Positions 50,431-59,644 of a DNA stretch of 64,000 nucleotides are shown piece after piece. The first letter of the stretch is position 1. Each line of letters starts with the position of its first letter. Position numbers and translations under genes: made by a program. The stretch covers positions 24,317-88,316 of the forward strand of contig DAHVMA010000053.1 of assembly GCA_027320105.1 (NCBI GenBank), read 5' to 3'. The notes under the pieces are model-generated. The model saw nothing but the letters and a program-made list of their open reading frames with translations, was not told the origin of the DNA and did no database searches. This DNA comes from JAKAQB01 sp027320105. Its GTDB lineage: Bacteria > Actinomycetota > Acidimicrobiia > Acidimicrobiales > Palsa-688.

Positions 50431-51852
50431 ATGCGCGCCCTCGACAGTGCTCCGGCGGCGGTGTCACGCCCGGAGCTGCGGGCCGGGGAGATGCTGGCGG
50501 AGGGCGGCGAGGGTCGGGTCTACGAGCTCGCGGGGCGGCCGGGCACCCTCTACAAGGCCTACCGGCGCCCGGCGCCGCTGGCGCCGCTCGACGCGCTCAT
50601 CGCGTGGGAGGCACGCCTCGCGGAGGCGCAGCCCGAGCTGGCGGCGCGCGTCCGGGCCGCGACGGCATGGCCCCAGGCGGTCGTCACCCAACCCGGCGGC
50701 GCCGCCGGCACCGCCGCCGGACTGCTGCTGCCTCGCGCGCCGCGGCGCTTCGCCGTGCGACATCGTGACGGCACCAGCCGGCTCGCCAACCTGTCGTACC
50801 TCACAGCCGACCCCGGACAGCGGGCGGCAGCCTACGGCCTGGCGTTGCCGGCGCCCGTCTCCGCTGAGCGCATCGGGATCGTCTACGCCCTGGCGCGCGT
50901 CCTCGAGGCGTTCCAGCGGGCCGCGCCGCCGGTCGGCCACGGGGACCTCTCCACCAGGAACATCCTCTGGTCCCTGGAGCGCGGGCCGGAGGTGTTCCTC
51001 CTCGACTGCGACAGCTGCGAACGCTACAGCCCCGACGGAGAGGCACTCGACGCCGGGCACCGCCGCCGGGCGATGACGCCCAACTGGGACGACCCGGCCA
51101 TCCCTGCAGGGGCCAACCCGACGCTGGCCTCCGACCGGTACTCCCTGGGGCTCATCTTCCTCCGCGTCGTGGGGGCGGCCCACTTCCCGTTGCAGCGCCG
51201 GCAGCGAGACCGCGAGCTGTTGAGCATCGACTTCGGCATCCCCCCGGCGGCGCGCCGCACGCGCTCGCTGCTCGACGGCGCGGCCGTCTGGTCGGTCTGT
51301 GCCCGGAGCCTGAGCACCGCCGACCCGGCGCGGCGCCCGCCGGCGGCGGAGTGGGTGTCGGCGCTGGAGGAGGCGCTCGACGGGCTCGGCGCGATGAGCG
51401 CCGTGCGAGCCGTGTGGGCAGCCCAGGGGGGTGGGACGCCTGCGCCGAGCCCCACCCGGTCAGCGGGGCAGCCCGCCGACGTGACGGTGCGGCCCGTTGC
51501 CATGTCCGGTGCTGCCCGCCGGTGGGAGCGGGTGAGGCCCCCGGGTCCCGGCGTGCCGGCCACGCCCCTATCGATCCGCCCGGCGCCGTCACCGGCCGCG
51601 CCCTCCCGCGCGGCGGCTCCCGCGCCACTCCCGGCGCCGCCGGGCATCGTGGAGCTGGCTCGGACGGGGCTCCGGCGGGGCGGGGAGCTGTGGCTCGGAG
51701 CCCACCAGGCGACCCTCGCGTCGCTCTCCAGGGCCGGTCGCCGGCGGCGAGGAGCGCGCCAGGTCCTCGGCTGCGCGGTCCTCGACTTCGCCCTGCTGGC
51801 GGTGATCTTCTACATGTTTGCAATGGTCGCGAGCGTGCTGCTGGGCATATAG
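50431..51852 (+). CDS. Protein kinase-like protein with membrane tail (YegI-type, TerY-P kinase)
   Basis: 473 residues. Gly-rich loop LAEGGEGRVYEL (23-33), catalytic Lys42 in LYKAYR, catalytic loop HGDLSTRN (170-177) and DCDS (192-195) in place of DFG: the Ser/Thr kinase fold of the YegI type. After about 310 comes a Pro/Ala-rich linker and a membrane helix at the very end (about 452-470). Followed by vWA and PP2C genes: the kinase-vWA-phosphatase triad. It should phosphorylate a target that the PP2C dephosphorylates. Confidence 0.82.
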   Translation: MRALDSAPAAVSRPELRAGEMLAEGGEGRVYELAGRPGTLYKAYRRPAPLAPLDALIAWEARLAEAQPELAARVRAATAWPQAVVTQPGGAAGTAAGLLLPRAPRRFAVRHRDGTSRLANLSYLTADPGQRAAAYGLALPAPVSAERIGIVYALARVLEAFQRAAPPVGHGDLSTRNILWSLERGPEVFLLDCDSCERYSPDGEALDAGHRRRAMTPNWDDPAIPAGANPTLASDRYSLGLIFLRVVGAAHFPLQRRQRDRELLSIDFGIPPAARRTRSLLDGAAVWSVCARSLSTADPARRPPAAEWVSALEEALDGLGAMSAVRAVWAAQGGGTPAPSPTRSAGQPADVTVRPVAMSGAARRWERVRPPGPGVPATPLSIRPAPSPAAPSRAAAPAPLPAPPGIVELARTGLRRGGELWLGAHQATLASLSRAGRRRRGARQVLGCAVLDFALLAVIFYMFAMVASVLLGI

Positions 51853-51866
51853 GACTCCACCTCCGG

Positions 51867-51872
51867 TAGCGT
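51867..51872 (+). promoter_or_regulatory. Predicted -10 box of the vWA gene
   Basis: TAGCGT is 9 nt before GTG 51882, suggesting the vWA-PP2C pair also has its own start in addition to read-through from the kinase gene. Confidence 0.35.
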
Positions 51873-51881
51873 CGAAGCGCT

Positions 51882-52589
51882 GTGGAAGCGGACGTGGTCA
51901 ATGCCGAGGAGCGCTACGCGGTTTTCCCCTTCTATCTCTGCCTGGATGCTTCCGCCTCTATGGCGGGCACCCCGATGGAGAGCGTCAACCGCCAGCTGCC
52001 GCTGCTGCGCGCTGCGGTCGGAGAGGACCCTGCGGTTGCTGAGGTGATCCGCTTTGGCGTCGTCACCTTCAACGACGTCGCCCACACGACGCTGCCGCTC
52101 AGCGACCTGAGCCTGGTCGAGGCCGTGCCGACCGTCGTCGCTGCCGGCCGCACCTCCTATGCAGCCGCGTTCGACCACCTGCGCCAGACGATCGAGGACG
52201 ACTACCACGCGAGCCGGGGGAAGGGCGACCGCTGGTACCGCCCGGCAGTCATCTTCGTGTCGGACGGCCGGCCGACCGACGACCCGGAGAGGTGGCAGTC
52301 GGCCCACTCCCGCCTGACCGATACGGGGTGGAAGCGGCACCCCAACATCCTGTCGTTCGGCTTTGGCGACGCCGACCCGGCCGTGCTGGCACACGTCAGC
52401 GAGCGCAAGCCCCACAGGGCGTTCATCGCTGCGGAGGGTGCCGAGCCGGCCACGGTGGTCCCCGAGCTCCTCGCCGGGCTGATCCAGTCGATCGTCAGCT
52501 CCTCCGCCAGCGTCTACAGCGGCGAGGCGCAACTGGTGCCGCCGGAGGTCCCGAGCATGACCCCGATCCCGGTCGACGAGCTGGATTGA
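51882..52589 (+). CDS. vWA-domain protein (TerY/YegL-like)
   Basis: 235 residues from GTG 51882. Complete MIDAS: D22-A-S24-A-S26 in CLDASASMAGTP, T91 in GRTSYAAAF and D128 in VSDGRPTD. These bind Mg2+ and link partner proteins. Homologous to YegL and TerY, whose genes sit beside a PP2C and a kinase. Cytoplasmic by sequence. Stop overlaps the PP2C start as TTGA. Confidence 0.88.
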   Translation: MEADVVNAEERYAVFPFYLCLDASASMAGTPMESVNRQLPLLRAAVGEDPAVAEVIRFGVVTFNDVAHTTLPLSDLSLVEAVPTVVAAGRTSYAAAFDHLRQTIEDDYHASRGKGDRWYRPAVIFVSDGRPTDDPERWQSAHSRLTDTGWKRHPNILSFGFGDADPAVLAHVSERKPHRAFIAAEGAEPATVVPELLAGLIQSIVSSSASVYSGEAQLVPPEVPSMTPIPVDELD

Positions 52590-53410
52590 CAGCACCGGGG
52601 GCGGGCCTTCCTCCGGTCCTCGGCCGGCCGTCCGCCGCCGCCGGGCAGCCGGCTGCCCTCCGCCCGGAGGGTTCGGCCGGGCGCGCCGCCTACCGGGCTG
52701 ACGAGGGGCAGGACGAGCACTGGAGCCTCCGGGCGGCGTCGGTCGCTGGTGTGCACCATCGCCTGGCCGGAGCCGACGCTGAGGATGCCTACGCTTGGCG
52801 GCGGGCTGGGGAGTCGATCGTGGTGGCGGTCGGCGACGGGGTCGGCAGCCGCAGCGGATCGGCGGCGGCAGCTCTTGTGGCAGTGCACGCCGGGTGCGAG
52901 GCGGCATCCGCCCTGGTGGGCCAGGATGCGCCGGACCCAAGGGTCGCCTGCGAGGAGGCCGTCGGTGCCGCCAACCGGGCGGTACGCGCTGGGACCGGCG
53001 CCACGACGCTGGTCGTCGCCGTCGCCGGGCCGGAAGGCCACTGCAGCCTGGCGCGCGTCGGCGACAGCACGGCAATGGTGCTGGCGGCCGGGGAGTGGCG
53101 GGCGCTCTTCCCATCCCGGGCTGCCGACAGTGTCAGCAGCAACGCGACAGCCGCCCTGCCCGCCGATGCCCCCTCGATCGAAGCGGCTGAGTGCATTCTC
53201 AGGCCCGGAGAGGCGCTGGTCGTCATGACCGACGGGATCGCCGACCCACTGCGGGACGGTCCGACGACCGTTGCCCCCGCTCTCGCCGCCGGCATGGTCA
53301 CGCCGCCGGCGGCGGTCGAGCTCCTGACGCTCCTCGACTTCTCGCGCCATGGCTGTCACGACGATCGGACCATCGTCGGGCTGTGGCGGCGCCGACCGGA
53401 GGACGGCTGA
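52586..53410 (+). CDS. PP2C-type protein phosphatase (YegK-like)
   Basis: 274 residues from TTG 52586 (TTGA overlap). The N-terminal ~55 residues are Pro/Ala-rich. PP2C motifs: AGADAEDAYAWRR, VAVGDGVGSRSGSAAAA (metal Asp), SLARVGDSTAMVL, LVVMTDGIADPL and HDDRTIVGLW (C-terminal Asp). Together with the kinase and vWA it forms a closed phosphorylation switch. No TerD or other ter genes are seen within this window. Confidence 0.88.
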   Translation: MTAPGAGLPPVLGRPSAAAGQPAALRPEGSAGRAAYRADEGQDEHWSLRAASVAGVHHRLAGADAEDAYAWRRAGESIVVAVGDGVGSRSGSAAAALVAVHAGCEAASALVGQDAPDPRVACEEAVGAANRAVRAGTGATTLVVAVAGPEGHCSLARVGDSTAMVLAAGEWRALFPSRAADSVSSNATAALPADAPSIEAAECILRPGEALVVMTDGIADPLRDGPTTVAPALAAGMVTPPAAVELLTLLDFSRHGCHDDRTIVGLWRRRPEDG

Positions 53411-53428
53411 CTACCGCCTGCCGCCGGC

Positions 53429-54640
53429 TCAGCTCCTCGGCACCTCCGACCACGGGCGCCCCTTGTCGACGCGGACGTCCCCGGGGAGCCCGAGGACCCG
53501 CTCCCCGAGGATGTTGCGCATGATCTCCGAGGTGCCTCCCTCGATCGAGTTGGCGCGCGAGCGCAGGAACATCCGCTGGGGTGTGCCGCCGAGACCGCCG
53601 GCGGTGTCGGGGCGACGCATCTCGTAGCCGTCGTAGAGCATGCCCTCCGCACCTAGCAGCGTCTCGCACAGCTCGTAGATCCGCTGGTTGAGCTCGGCGT
53701 AGTGGAGCTTGGCGGTGGACCCCTCGGGGCCTGGGTTACCCGACAGGGCGTTGGCCGCCGCCCGCAGGCTCGTCAGCCGGTGCGCCTCCGCCTCCACCCA
53801 CAAGGCCAGCAGCCGGTCGCGCAGGACGGGGTCCTTGTCGTCACGCCGCTCCCACAGCCGCAGCGCCGTCGCGATGGCACCGCTTCCGCGAGCGCCGACG
53901 GTGGCTCCGATCGAGACTCGTTCGTTCATGAGGGTGGTGATCGCCACCTGCCAGCCCTCTCCGACGCCTCCGAGGCGCTCCGCGTCGGGGACCCGCACGT
54001 CGGTGAAGTACACCTCGTTGAACTCGGCGTCACCGGTCATCTGGCGCAGCGGGCGGACGTCCACTCCCGCCGCCTGCATGTCCACCACAAAGTAGGTCAG
54101 ACCCTTGTGCTTCTCTGCGTCGGGGTCCGTCCGGGCGAGCAACATCCCGTAGCGGGCCCGATGGGCAAGGGTGGTCCAGACCTTCTGGCCGTTGAGCACC
54201 CACTCGTCGCCGTCGCGCAGTGCCCGGGTCGCCAGCGCCGCCACGTCGGATCCGGCGCCCGGCTCCGAGAACAGCTGGCACCAGATGTGCTCCCCGGTGA
54301 ACATCGCCCGGAGGTACCGCCTCTTCTGGTCGTCGGAGCCGTGGGTGAGCACGGTCGGAGCGGCCATGCCGTAGCCGATGGGGTTCCGCGCGAGGAGTTG
54401 CGGCGCCCCGGCCGCTGCCAGCCGCTCCTGGACCACCCCCTGGAGCCGTCGCGAGACCCCGAGGCCACCATGGCCGAGCGGGAAGCCCACCCACGCGAGC
54501 CCCATGTCGAACTGGGCCCCGAGAAAGGTGCCCTCGGGCGTGGCTGCCGGCGGGTGCTCGGCGAGGAGGCGCTCGACGAGGGCGGTGACCCGGTCCTCGT
54601 CCCCGGGCGCGGCCGTGTCGGGGAGGGCGGCGGCGGTCAC
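53429..54640 (-). CDS. Acyl-CoA dehydrogenase
   Basis: 403 residues from GTG 54640. CQLFSEPGAGSDVAALATRA and WVLNGQKVWTTLAHRARYGM are the FAD/substrate motifs; the end NSIEGGTSEIMRNILGERVL contains the usual EGGTSEI loop with the catalytic Glu region of bacterial FadE-type enzymes. It oxidises acyl-CoA at C2-C3; chain preference unknown. Divergent from the penicillin-binding protein gene by 49 nt. Confidence 0.9.
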   Translation of the reverse strand: MTAAALPDTAAPGDEDRVTALVERLLAEHPPAATPEGTFLGAQFDMGLAWVGFPLGHGGLGVSRRLQGVVQERLAAAGAPQLLARNPIGYGMAAPTVLTHGSDDQKRRYLRAMFTGEHIWCQLFSEPGAGSDVAALATRALRDGDEWVLNGQKVWTTLAHRARYGMLLARTDPDAEKHKGLTYFVVDMQAAGVDVRPLRQMTGDAEFNEVYFTDVRVPDAERLGGVGEGWQVAITTLMNERVSIGATVGARGSGAIATALRLWERRDDKDPVLRDRLLALWVEAEAHRLTSLRAAANALSGNPGPEGSTAKLHYAELNQRIYELCETLLGAEGMLYDGYEMRRPDTAGGLGGTPQRMFLRSRANSIEGGTSEIMRNILGERVLGLPGDVRVDKGRPWSEVPRS

Positions 54641-54689
54641 GACACCCCAGCGTAGTGAGCCCCCACCTCCCCAGGGGTCATAGACTGCC

Positions 54690-56969
54690 GTGGTCGTGCG
54701 CAACCTCGTGCGCCTCGTGGTGTCCGTCGTCGCCGCCGTCGCGGTCCTCGCGACGGCGGCGATCGTCGTGCCCGTCGCCATCCAGGGCATCCTCCGCCAC
54801 GGGTACTCGTCGTCACCTCGTCCGCTGGCGCCGCTCACGTCGCTCACCGAGACCGGCTCCACCGTGTACGCCGCCAACGGCCAGGTGCTCGCCACGCTCA
54901 GCGCCTCGGTCACCCGGATCCCGGTGAAGCTCTCGCAGGTCCCCAAGGTCCTCGTCACTGCCGTGCTCGACACCGAGGACCACCGCTTCTACCTCCACGG
55001 CGCCGTGGACATCCCCTCGGAGGTCCGGGCGCTGCTCCACGACAGCGCCAGCGGCGGCCTCCAGGGCGGCTCGGACATCACCCAGCAACTGGTGAAGCAG
55101 GTCTACCTCAACTCGGAACGCACGCTCACCCGCAAGATCAAGGAGGCGTTCATCGCCATCCGGCTCCAGCAGCTCTACACGAAGAGCCAGATCCTCGACG
55201 CCTATCTCAACACCATCTACCTCGGAGCCGGCGCGTACGGCGTCGAGGCCGCGGCCCGCGCCTATTGGAACGAGCCCGTCGCCGACGTGACCCTGCCGCA
55301 GGCGGCGATGCTCGCCGGGCTCATCCAGGACCCGTCCGGCTACGACCCGGTGACCGACCCGGTGCTGGCGCGGATCCGCCGCACCCAGGTCCTCGGCCGG
55401 ATGCTGCACTACCACGACATAACGCGCAAGCAGTACGAGGCGGCGAACGCCGCTCCGCTGCCCACCTCCCAGAGGGAGGCGGCGACGAGCAGCTTGGGGG
55501 GCGTCGACGGCTACTACGTCGCCGAGGTGGAGAACGAGCTGCTCGGACCAGGCAGCCCGCTCGGCGGTACCCCGAGTGAGCGGTATGCGGAGGTGTTCGA
55601 GGGTGGGCTCCAGATCCACACCAACCTCGAGCCGGCGCTCCAAGCCGACGCCATCGCCGCGGTGCAGGCCATCACACCCCCCAACAACCAGGGATACCAG
55701 GAGGCGCTGGTATCCATCGACCCGCACAACGGCGCCGTCGTCGCCATGGTGCCCGGGCAGAACTTCGCCACGGAGAAGTTCGACGTCGTCACCCAGGGCC
55801 TCCGCCAGCCGGGCTCTGGGTTCAAGCTGTTCACGCTCCTGCCGGCCCTCCAACAAGGCGACAGCATCTTCGCCCCGGTCGACGCCACCTCGCCGTGCGC
55901 CTTCCCGTTCCCGGGCAACGACGGGTTGCTCAAGGCGCCGGTGCGCAACGACGTGGGCGACGGCCAGTCCGGCCCGACGACCATCGAGGTGGCGACGGCA
56001 CAGTCCCTCAACTGCGCCTTCATGCGGATCGCGCACCAAGTCGGCCTGCCGACGGTGCTCGCCACGGCAGAAAGGCTCGGCGTGCCGAAGAGCGAGCTGC
56101 AGCCCTTCGCCCTGGACCCCTCCGTGGTCATCGGCGCGGCGAGCGTGTCGCCGCTGCAGATGGCGGACGCCTACGCGACCCTGGCGGACGGCGGCATCTA
56201 CCACCGTCCGGCGTTCATCAAGCGGATCGTGGACCGCACCGGATCGGTCATCTACCGCCAGCCCGCCAGAGGTGTGCGCGTGATCCCCCAGAGCATCGTC
56301 GGCGAGGCGGACGCCGCCTTCCAGGCCGTCGTCCAGTCCGGCACCGGCACCGCAGCGCAGATCCCCGGCCGCGAGGTGGCGGGCAAGACGGGCACGAACA
56401 ACGGCCCCACCGACGCCTGGTTCAACGGTTTCACCCCCCAGCTCGAGGCGACGGTGTGGATGGGCTACGCGCCGGCCGACAGCAGGCTGCTCCAGATCAA
56501 CGGCGCCCCCGTCTACGGCGGGACCTACCCCGCCGAGACCGTGCACGCCTACCTGGCAGCGGCCCTCGCCAACTCACCGGTCGTCGACTTCCCGCCGATC
56601 GACGCCGCCACCCTGCCACCGCCGAAGCCCGTCCCGGAGGTGTCGGGGCCGTTCCCCGGCTGCGCCTGGTACAGCGGCAACCCCGGCTACGGCGCGTGCC
56701 CGCCCGCCTGCTCGCAGCTCGGGAGCTGCTCGTCGCCGAGCTACCAGTCCTGGGGGTTGGGCGTGGGGACGACTACGACCACCACCTCGGTGCCGCGCGT
56801 GCCGGGGACAACCGGGGTCACCGCGACGACCGGCACCACGTCGCCAGCATCGACAGCGCCCACATCGACAGCCCCCACATCGACAGCCCCGCCACCGACC
56901 ACGCCTCCGTCCACCTCGTCGCCACCTACGAACGCCCCGCCGACCACGAGCGGGAACGGCAAGAAGTGA
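54690..56969 (+). CDS. Class A penicillin-binding protein (transglycosylase/transpeptidase)
   Basis: 759 residues from GTG 54690; GTG 54696 is possible and lies 9 nt after TAGACT (54681-54686). Membrane helix (8-34), GT51 domain: TEDHRFYLHGAVD (catalytic Glu96), GGSDITQQLVKQ and KEAFIAIRLQQLYTKSQIL DAYLN. Transpeptidase: SGFK (active Ser, about 375), QSLNCAF (SxN) and GKTGTNNGPTDAWF (KTG). The extracellular tail (about 680-759) is a Thr/Ser/Pro repeat that may cross the wall. It builds and cross-links peptidoglycan. Confidence 0.93.
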   Translation: MVVRNLVRLVVSVVAAVAVLATAAIVVPVAIQGILRHGYSSSPRPLAPLTSLTETGSTVYAANGQVLATLSASVTRIPVKLSQVPKVLVTAVLDTEDHRFYLHGAVDIPSEVRALLHDSASGGLQGGSDITQQLVKQVYLNSERTLTRKIKEAFIAIRLQQLYTKSQILDAYLNTIYLGAGAYGVEAAARAYWNEPVADVTLPQAAMLAGLIQDPSGYDPVTDPVLARIRRTQVLGRMLHYHDITRKQYEAANAAPLPTSQREAATSSLGGVDGYYVAEVENELLGPGSPLGGTPSERYAEVFEGGLQIHTNLEPALQADAIAAVQAITPPNNQGYQEALVSIDPHNGAVVAMVPGQNFATEKFDVVTQGLRQPGSGFKLFTLLPALQQGDSIFAPVDATSPCAFPFPGNDGLLKAPVRNDVGDGQSGPTTIEVATAQSLNCAFMRIAHQVGLPTVLATAERLGVPKSELQPFALDPSVVIGAASVSPLQMADAYATLADGGIYHRPAFIKRIVDRTGSVIYRQPARGVRVIPQSIVGEADAAFQAVVQSGTGTAAQIPGREVAGKTGTNNGPTDAWFNGFTPQLEATVWMGYAPADSRLLQINGAPVYGGTYPAETVHAYLAAALANSPVVDFPPIDAATLPPPKPVPEVSGPFPGCAWYSGNPGYGACPPACSQLGSCSSPSYQSWGLGVGTTTTTTSVPRVPGTTGVTATTGTTSPASTAPTSTAPTSTAPPPTTPPSTSSPPTNAPPTTSGNGKK

Positions 56970-57685
56970 GCGCCCCGGCGCTCGAAGCCCTTCTCGCCGT
57001 CCAGGAGCTCGACACCACCGCGGACCAGGCTCGGCACCGCCTCGGGCAGCTGCCTGCCCGCCGCCAGCTGCAGGAGGTCCGGCAGCGCCGGCGGGACCTC
57101 GCCGCCCGGCGCTCCGAGGCCGAGGCGGAGCGCGAGGGCGTCGCCGGCCGCCAGCAGGCGCTGGAGGAGGACCTGGCGGCCACCGAGAAGCGTCGGTCCG
57201 AGGTGTCCGCTCGCCTCTACGGCGGCACGGTGAGCGCATCGCGTGACCTGCAGGCGCTGTCGGCGGAGGTCGACAGCCTGACGGTCCGCGCCTCGCAGTT
57301 GGAGGACGAGGTGCTCGCCGTGCTCGAGGAGCGGGAGCCCTTCGACGCGGCGGTCGCGCATCTCGACGCCGAGGAAGCGGCGCTCGCTGGACAGGAGGAC
57401 CAAGCGCTGGCGGCGCTCGGGTCCGCCGAGGCCGAGGCGAGCGCCGAGATGCAGGATCTCCTGGCGCGGCGGGCCGGAGCGGCCGCCGGCGTGCCCCCCG
57501 ACCTCCTGGTGACCTACGACCACCTGCGGGCTCGTCTCGGCGGCGTCGGCGCCGCCCGGCTCGTCGGGGACCGCTGCGGCGGCTGTCACCTCAGCCTCCC
57601 CGCCACCGAGCTCGACCGCGTCCGCCACCTACCTGCCGATGCCGTCGTGACCTGCGACCAGTGCGGCCGGATCCTGGTCCGCTGA
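56966..57685 (+). CDS. Coiled-coil zinc-ribbon protein (DUF164 / CT398 type)
   Basis: 239 residues from GTG 56966 (GTGA overlap with the PBP). A long coiled coil (about 5-170, with RRDLAARRSEAEAEREGVAG and ASRDLQALSAEVDSL) and a C-terminal zinc ribbon C-x2-C...C-x2-C: GDRCGGCHLSLPAT and VTCDQCGRILVR. Conserved throughout actinobacteria; role thought to link to nucleic acid or to cell-wall steps, not firmly known. Confidence 0.85.
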   Translation: MSAPALEALLAVQELDTTADQARHRLGQLPARRQLQEVRQRRRDLAARRSEAEAEREGVAGRQQALEEDLAATEKRRSEVSARLYGGTVSASRDLQALSAEVDSLTVRASQLEDEVLAVLEEREPFDAAVAHLDAEEAALAGQEDQALAALGSAEAEASAEMQDLLARRAGAAAGVPPDLLVTYDHLRARLGGVGAARLVGDRCGGCHLSLPATELDRVRHLPADAVVTCDQCGRILVR

Positions 57686-57727
57686 CCGGGAGCATCACCT
57701 CCCGACCGGGACATCGCCGCCAACATC

Positions 57728-57744
57728 CTTAGCTGCGCTAAGAT
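57728..57744 (+). promoter_or_regulatory. Operator palindrome overlapping a -10 upstream of the MFS gene
   Basis: cttagc-tgc-gctaag (57728-57742) is a perfect inverted repeat overlapping TAAGAT (57739-57744), a -10 candidate 31 nt before the start codon. A repressor of MarR type would fit the size; no such gene is adjacent. Confidence 0.45.
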
Positions 57745-57775
57745 TGCGCCCGGAACAGGGCTGGAGGCGCATTCG

Positions 57776-59101
57776 GTGACCAAGCGACGGGCGGTGCGAG
57801 CGGGGTTGGGACGGACCTTCTCGTCCTTGCGGGTCCGGAACTTCCGCTACTACTTCGCCGGCCAGAGCCTGTCGCTCGTCGGCACCTGGATGCAGAGCAT
57901 CACCCAGTCGTGGCTGGTCTTCGAGATGACGCACTCGGGGATCGACGTCGGGTTGATCACAGCCGTGCAGACGCTCCCCATCCTGGTCCTCGGCCCGGTC
58001 GGCGGCACGATCGCCGACCGCTTCGGCAAGTACCGGATCCTATTTTGGACCCAGAGCCTGGCCGGGGTCCAGGCCGGCGCTCTCGGCGCTCTCGCCCTCA
58101 CCGGCAACCTGCAGCTCTGGGAGCTGTACGCCATCGCCTTCGTGCTCGGCCTCATAAACATGGTCGACAACCCGACCAGGCAGACCTTCGTCGTGGAGAT
58201 GGTCGGTAGGGAGAACCTCCCCAACGCCGTGACCCTCAACTCGGTGATGGTCAACGCGGCCCGCTCCGTCGGGCCGGCGGTCGCCGGCGTGCTGATCGCC
58301 ACCGTGGGGCCGGGGTGGTGCTTCGCCATCAACGCGGTGTCGTTCGGCTTCGTCGTCGCGGCGCTCGCCGCCCTCCGCAAGGCGGAGCTGGCACCGACAC
58401 CCCGCGCCCAGCGCGGTCGCGGCCAGCTGATCGAGGGCTTCCGCTACGTCGCCCACCGGCCCCTGCTGCGGGACTCCCTGGTGATGATGGCCGTCATCGG
58501 ACTGTTCACCTACGAGTTCCAGACGACCCTGCCGTTGCTCGCCGGGAGGACCTTCTCCGGAAGCTCAGCCACCTACGGGTTCCTCACCGCCGCCATGGGC
58601 GCAGGCGCTGTCATCGGCGGCCTCGTCGCTGCCGCGCGGCGCAACCGGAGCCCGCGCCGGCTGGCCCACACGGCGCTGGCATTCGGCCTGGTGACGCTGG
58701 CCGCTGCTCTGGCACCGTCGGTGATCGCCGAGGGGATCGTGCTGCTCGCCGTCGGAGCGGCGTCTGTCACGTTGCTGTCGCTCGGCAACGCCACATTGCA
58801 ACTGGAAGCCGATCCGGAGATGCGTGGCAGGGTCATGTCGCTCTGGTCGGTGTCGTTCCTCGGCACGACACCCATCGGTGGGCCGCTGGTCGGGTTCGTG
58901 GCCGGGACCCTCGGCGCCCGCTTCGGCCTGGGGCTGGGAGCCCTCGCCGCCCTGGGCGCCGGCGTGTACGGGTGGCTGGTGCTGCCCGGGCGGCAACGGG
59001 CGCCGACCGGGTCTGCGCCTAGCGTGCCGGAGCATGCTGATCCTGGTCCGGCACGGGCGGACGGCGCACAACGCCTCCCGGAGACTGCTCGGCCGGCTTG
59101 A
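57776..59101 (+). CDS. MFS exporter (EntS-like)
   Basis: 441 residues from GTG 57776. Twelve hydrophobic helices; NFRYYFAGQSLSLVGTWMQS, motif A-like GGTIADRFGKYRI, and NPTRQTFVVEMVGRENLPNA are typical of the MFS_3 (enterobactin exporter-like) group. The last ~30 residues (SVPEHADPGPARADGAQRLP...) overlap the next gene by 68 nt, so the tail is an overlap-coded extension. Likely exports a small hydrophobic or siderophore-type molecule. Confidence 0.88.
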   Translation: MTKRRAVRAGLGRTFSSLRVRNFRYYFAGQSLSLVGTWMQSITQSWLVFEMTHSGIDVGLITAVQTLPILVLGPVGGTIADRFGKYRILFWTQSLAGVQAGALGALALTGNLQLWELYAIAFVLGLINMVDNPTRQTFVVEMVGRENLPNAVTLNSVMVNAARSVGPAVAGVLIATVGPGWCFAINAVSFGFVVAALAALRKAELAPTPRAQRGRGQLIEGFRYVAHRPLLRDSLVMMAVIGLFTYEFQTTLPLLAGRTFSGSSATYGFLTAAMGAGAVIGGLVAAARRNRSPRRLAHTALAFGLVTLAAALAPSVIAEGIVLLAVGAASVTLLSLGNATLQLEADPEMRGRVMSLWSVSFLGTTPIGGPLVGFVAGTLGARFGLGLGALAALGAGVYGWLVLPGRQRAPTGSAPSVPEHADPGPARADGAQRLPETARPA

Positions 59102-59630
59102 CGTGGAGCTCGACGAGCTGGGTGAGCGCCAGGTCGCAGCCCTCGCCCACAGCACCCACCTGCAGGGCGTGCGCCGGGTGGTGACCAGCCCGCTGCAGCG
59201 GACGGTGGCGACGGCGCTCGCCATCGGCGCGGTCTGCAACGTCGAGCCTGACGTCGACGACCGATGGGTCGAGATCGACTACGGGGTCTACGACGGCCTG
59301 CCGCTGGCGGAGGTGCCCCCCTCGGTGTGGGAGGCGTGGCAGCACGACCCGGAGTGGGCGCCCGACGGTGGGGAGTCACTCGGATCGGTCGCCCGCCGCG
59401 TGCGGCAGGCGTGCACGGAGTTGTGGAACGAGGCCGCCGACAGGGACATCGCCGTGGTCAGCCACGTCTCACCCATAAAGGCGGCCCTTGCCTGGGGGAT
59501 GGGGCTTTCGGCGGAGACGCCGCCCAGCTTGTTCGTGGAGGTGGCGTCACTGCACCGTATCGGCTCCGGCCGGGAGGGAGCACCCACGCTCCTGTCGCTC
59601 AACGAGACCAGCGACCGTCCAGCGGGCTGA
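59034..59630 (+). CDS. Histidine phosphatase (phosphoglycerate-mutase family)
   Basis: 198 residues from ATG 59034. LILVRHGRTAHNASRRLLGR gives RHG with the catalytic His, R in SPLQRTVATAL, E in WVEIDYGVYDG and the second His in VVSHVSPIKAAL. This set is the phosphatase subset of the superfamily (for example CobC/GpmB-like); substrate unknown. The start lies inside the preceding MFS gene; the overlap is large, but the N-terminal motif fixes the start. Confidence 0.88.
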   Translation: MLILVRHGRTAHNASRRLLGRLDVELDELGERQVAALAHSTHLQGVRRVVTSPLQRTVATALAIGAVCNVEPDVDDRWVEIDYGVYDGLPLAEVPPSVWEAWQHDPEWAPDGGESLGSVARRVRQACTELWNEAADRDIAVVSHVSPIKAALAWGMGLSAETPPSLFVEVASLHRIGSGREGAPTLLSLNETSDRPAG

Positions 59631-59632
59631 CG

Positions 59633-59638
59633 TATCGT
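59633..59638 (+). promoter_or_regulatory. Predicted -10 box of the aminotransferase gene
   Basis: TATCGT ends 6 nt before ATG 59645; leaderless-type spacing. Confidence 0.45.
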
Positions 59639-59644
59639 CGGCAC

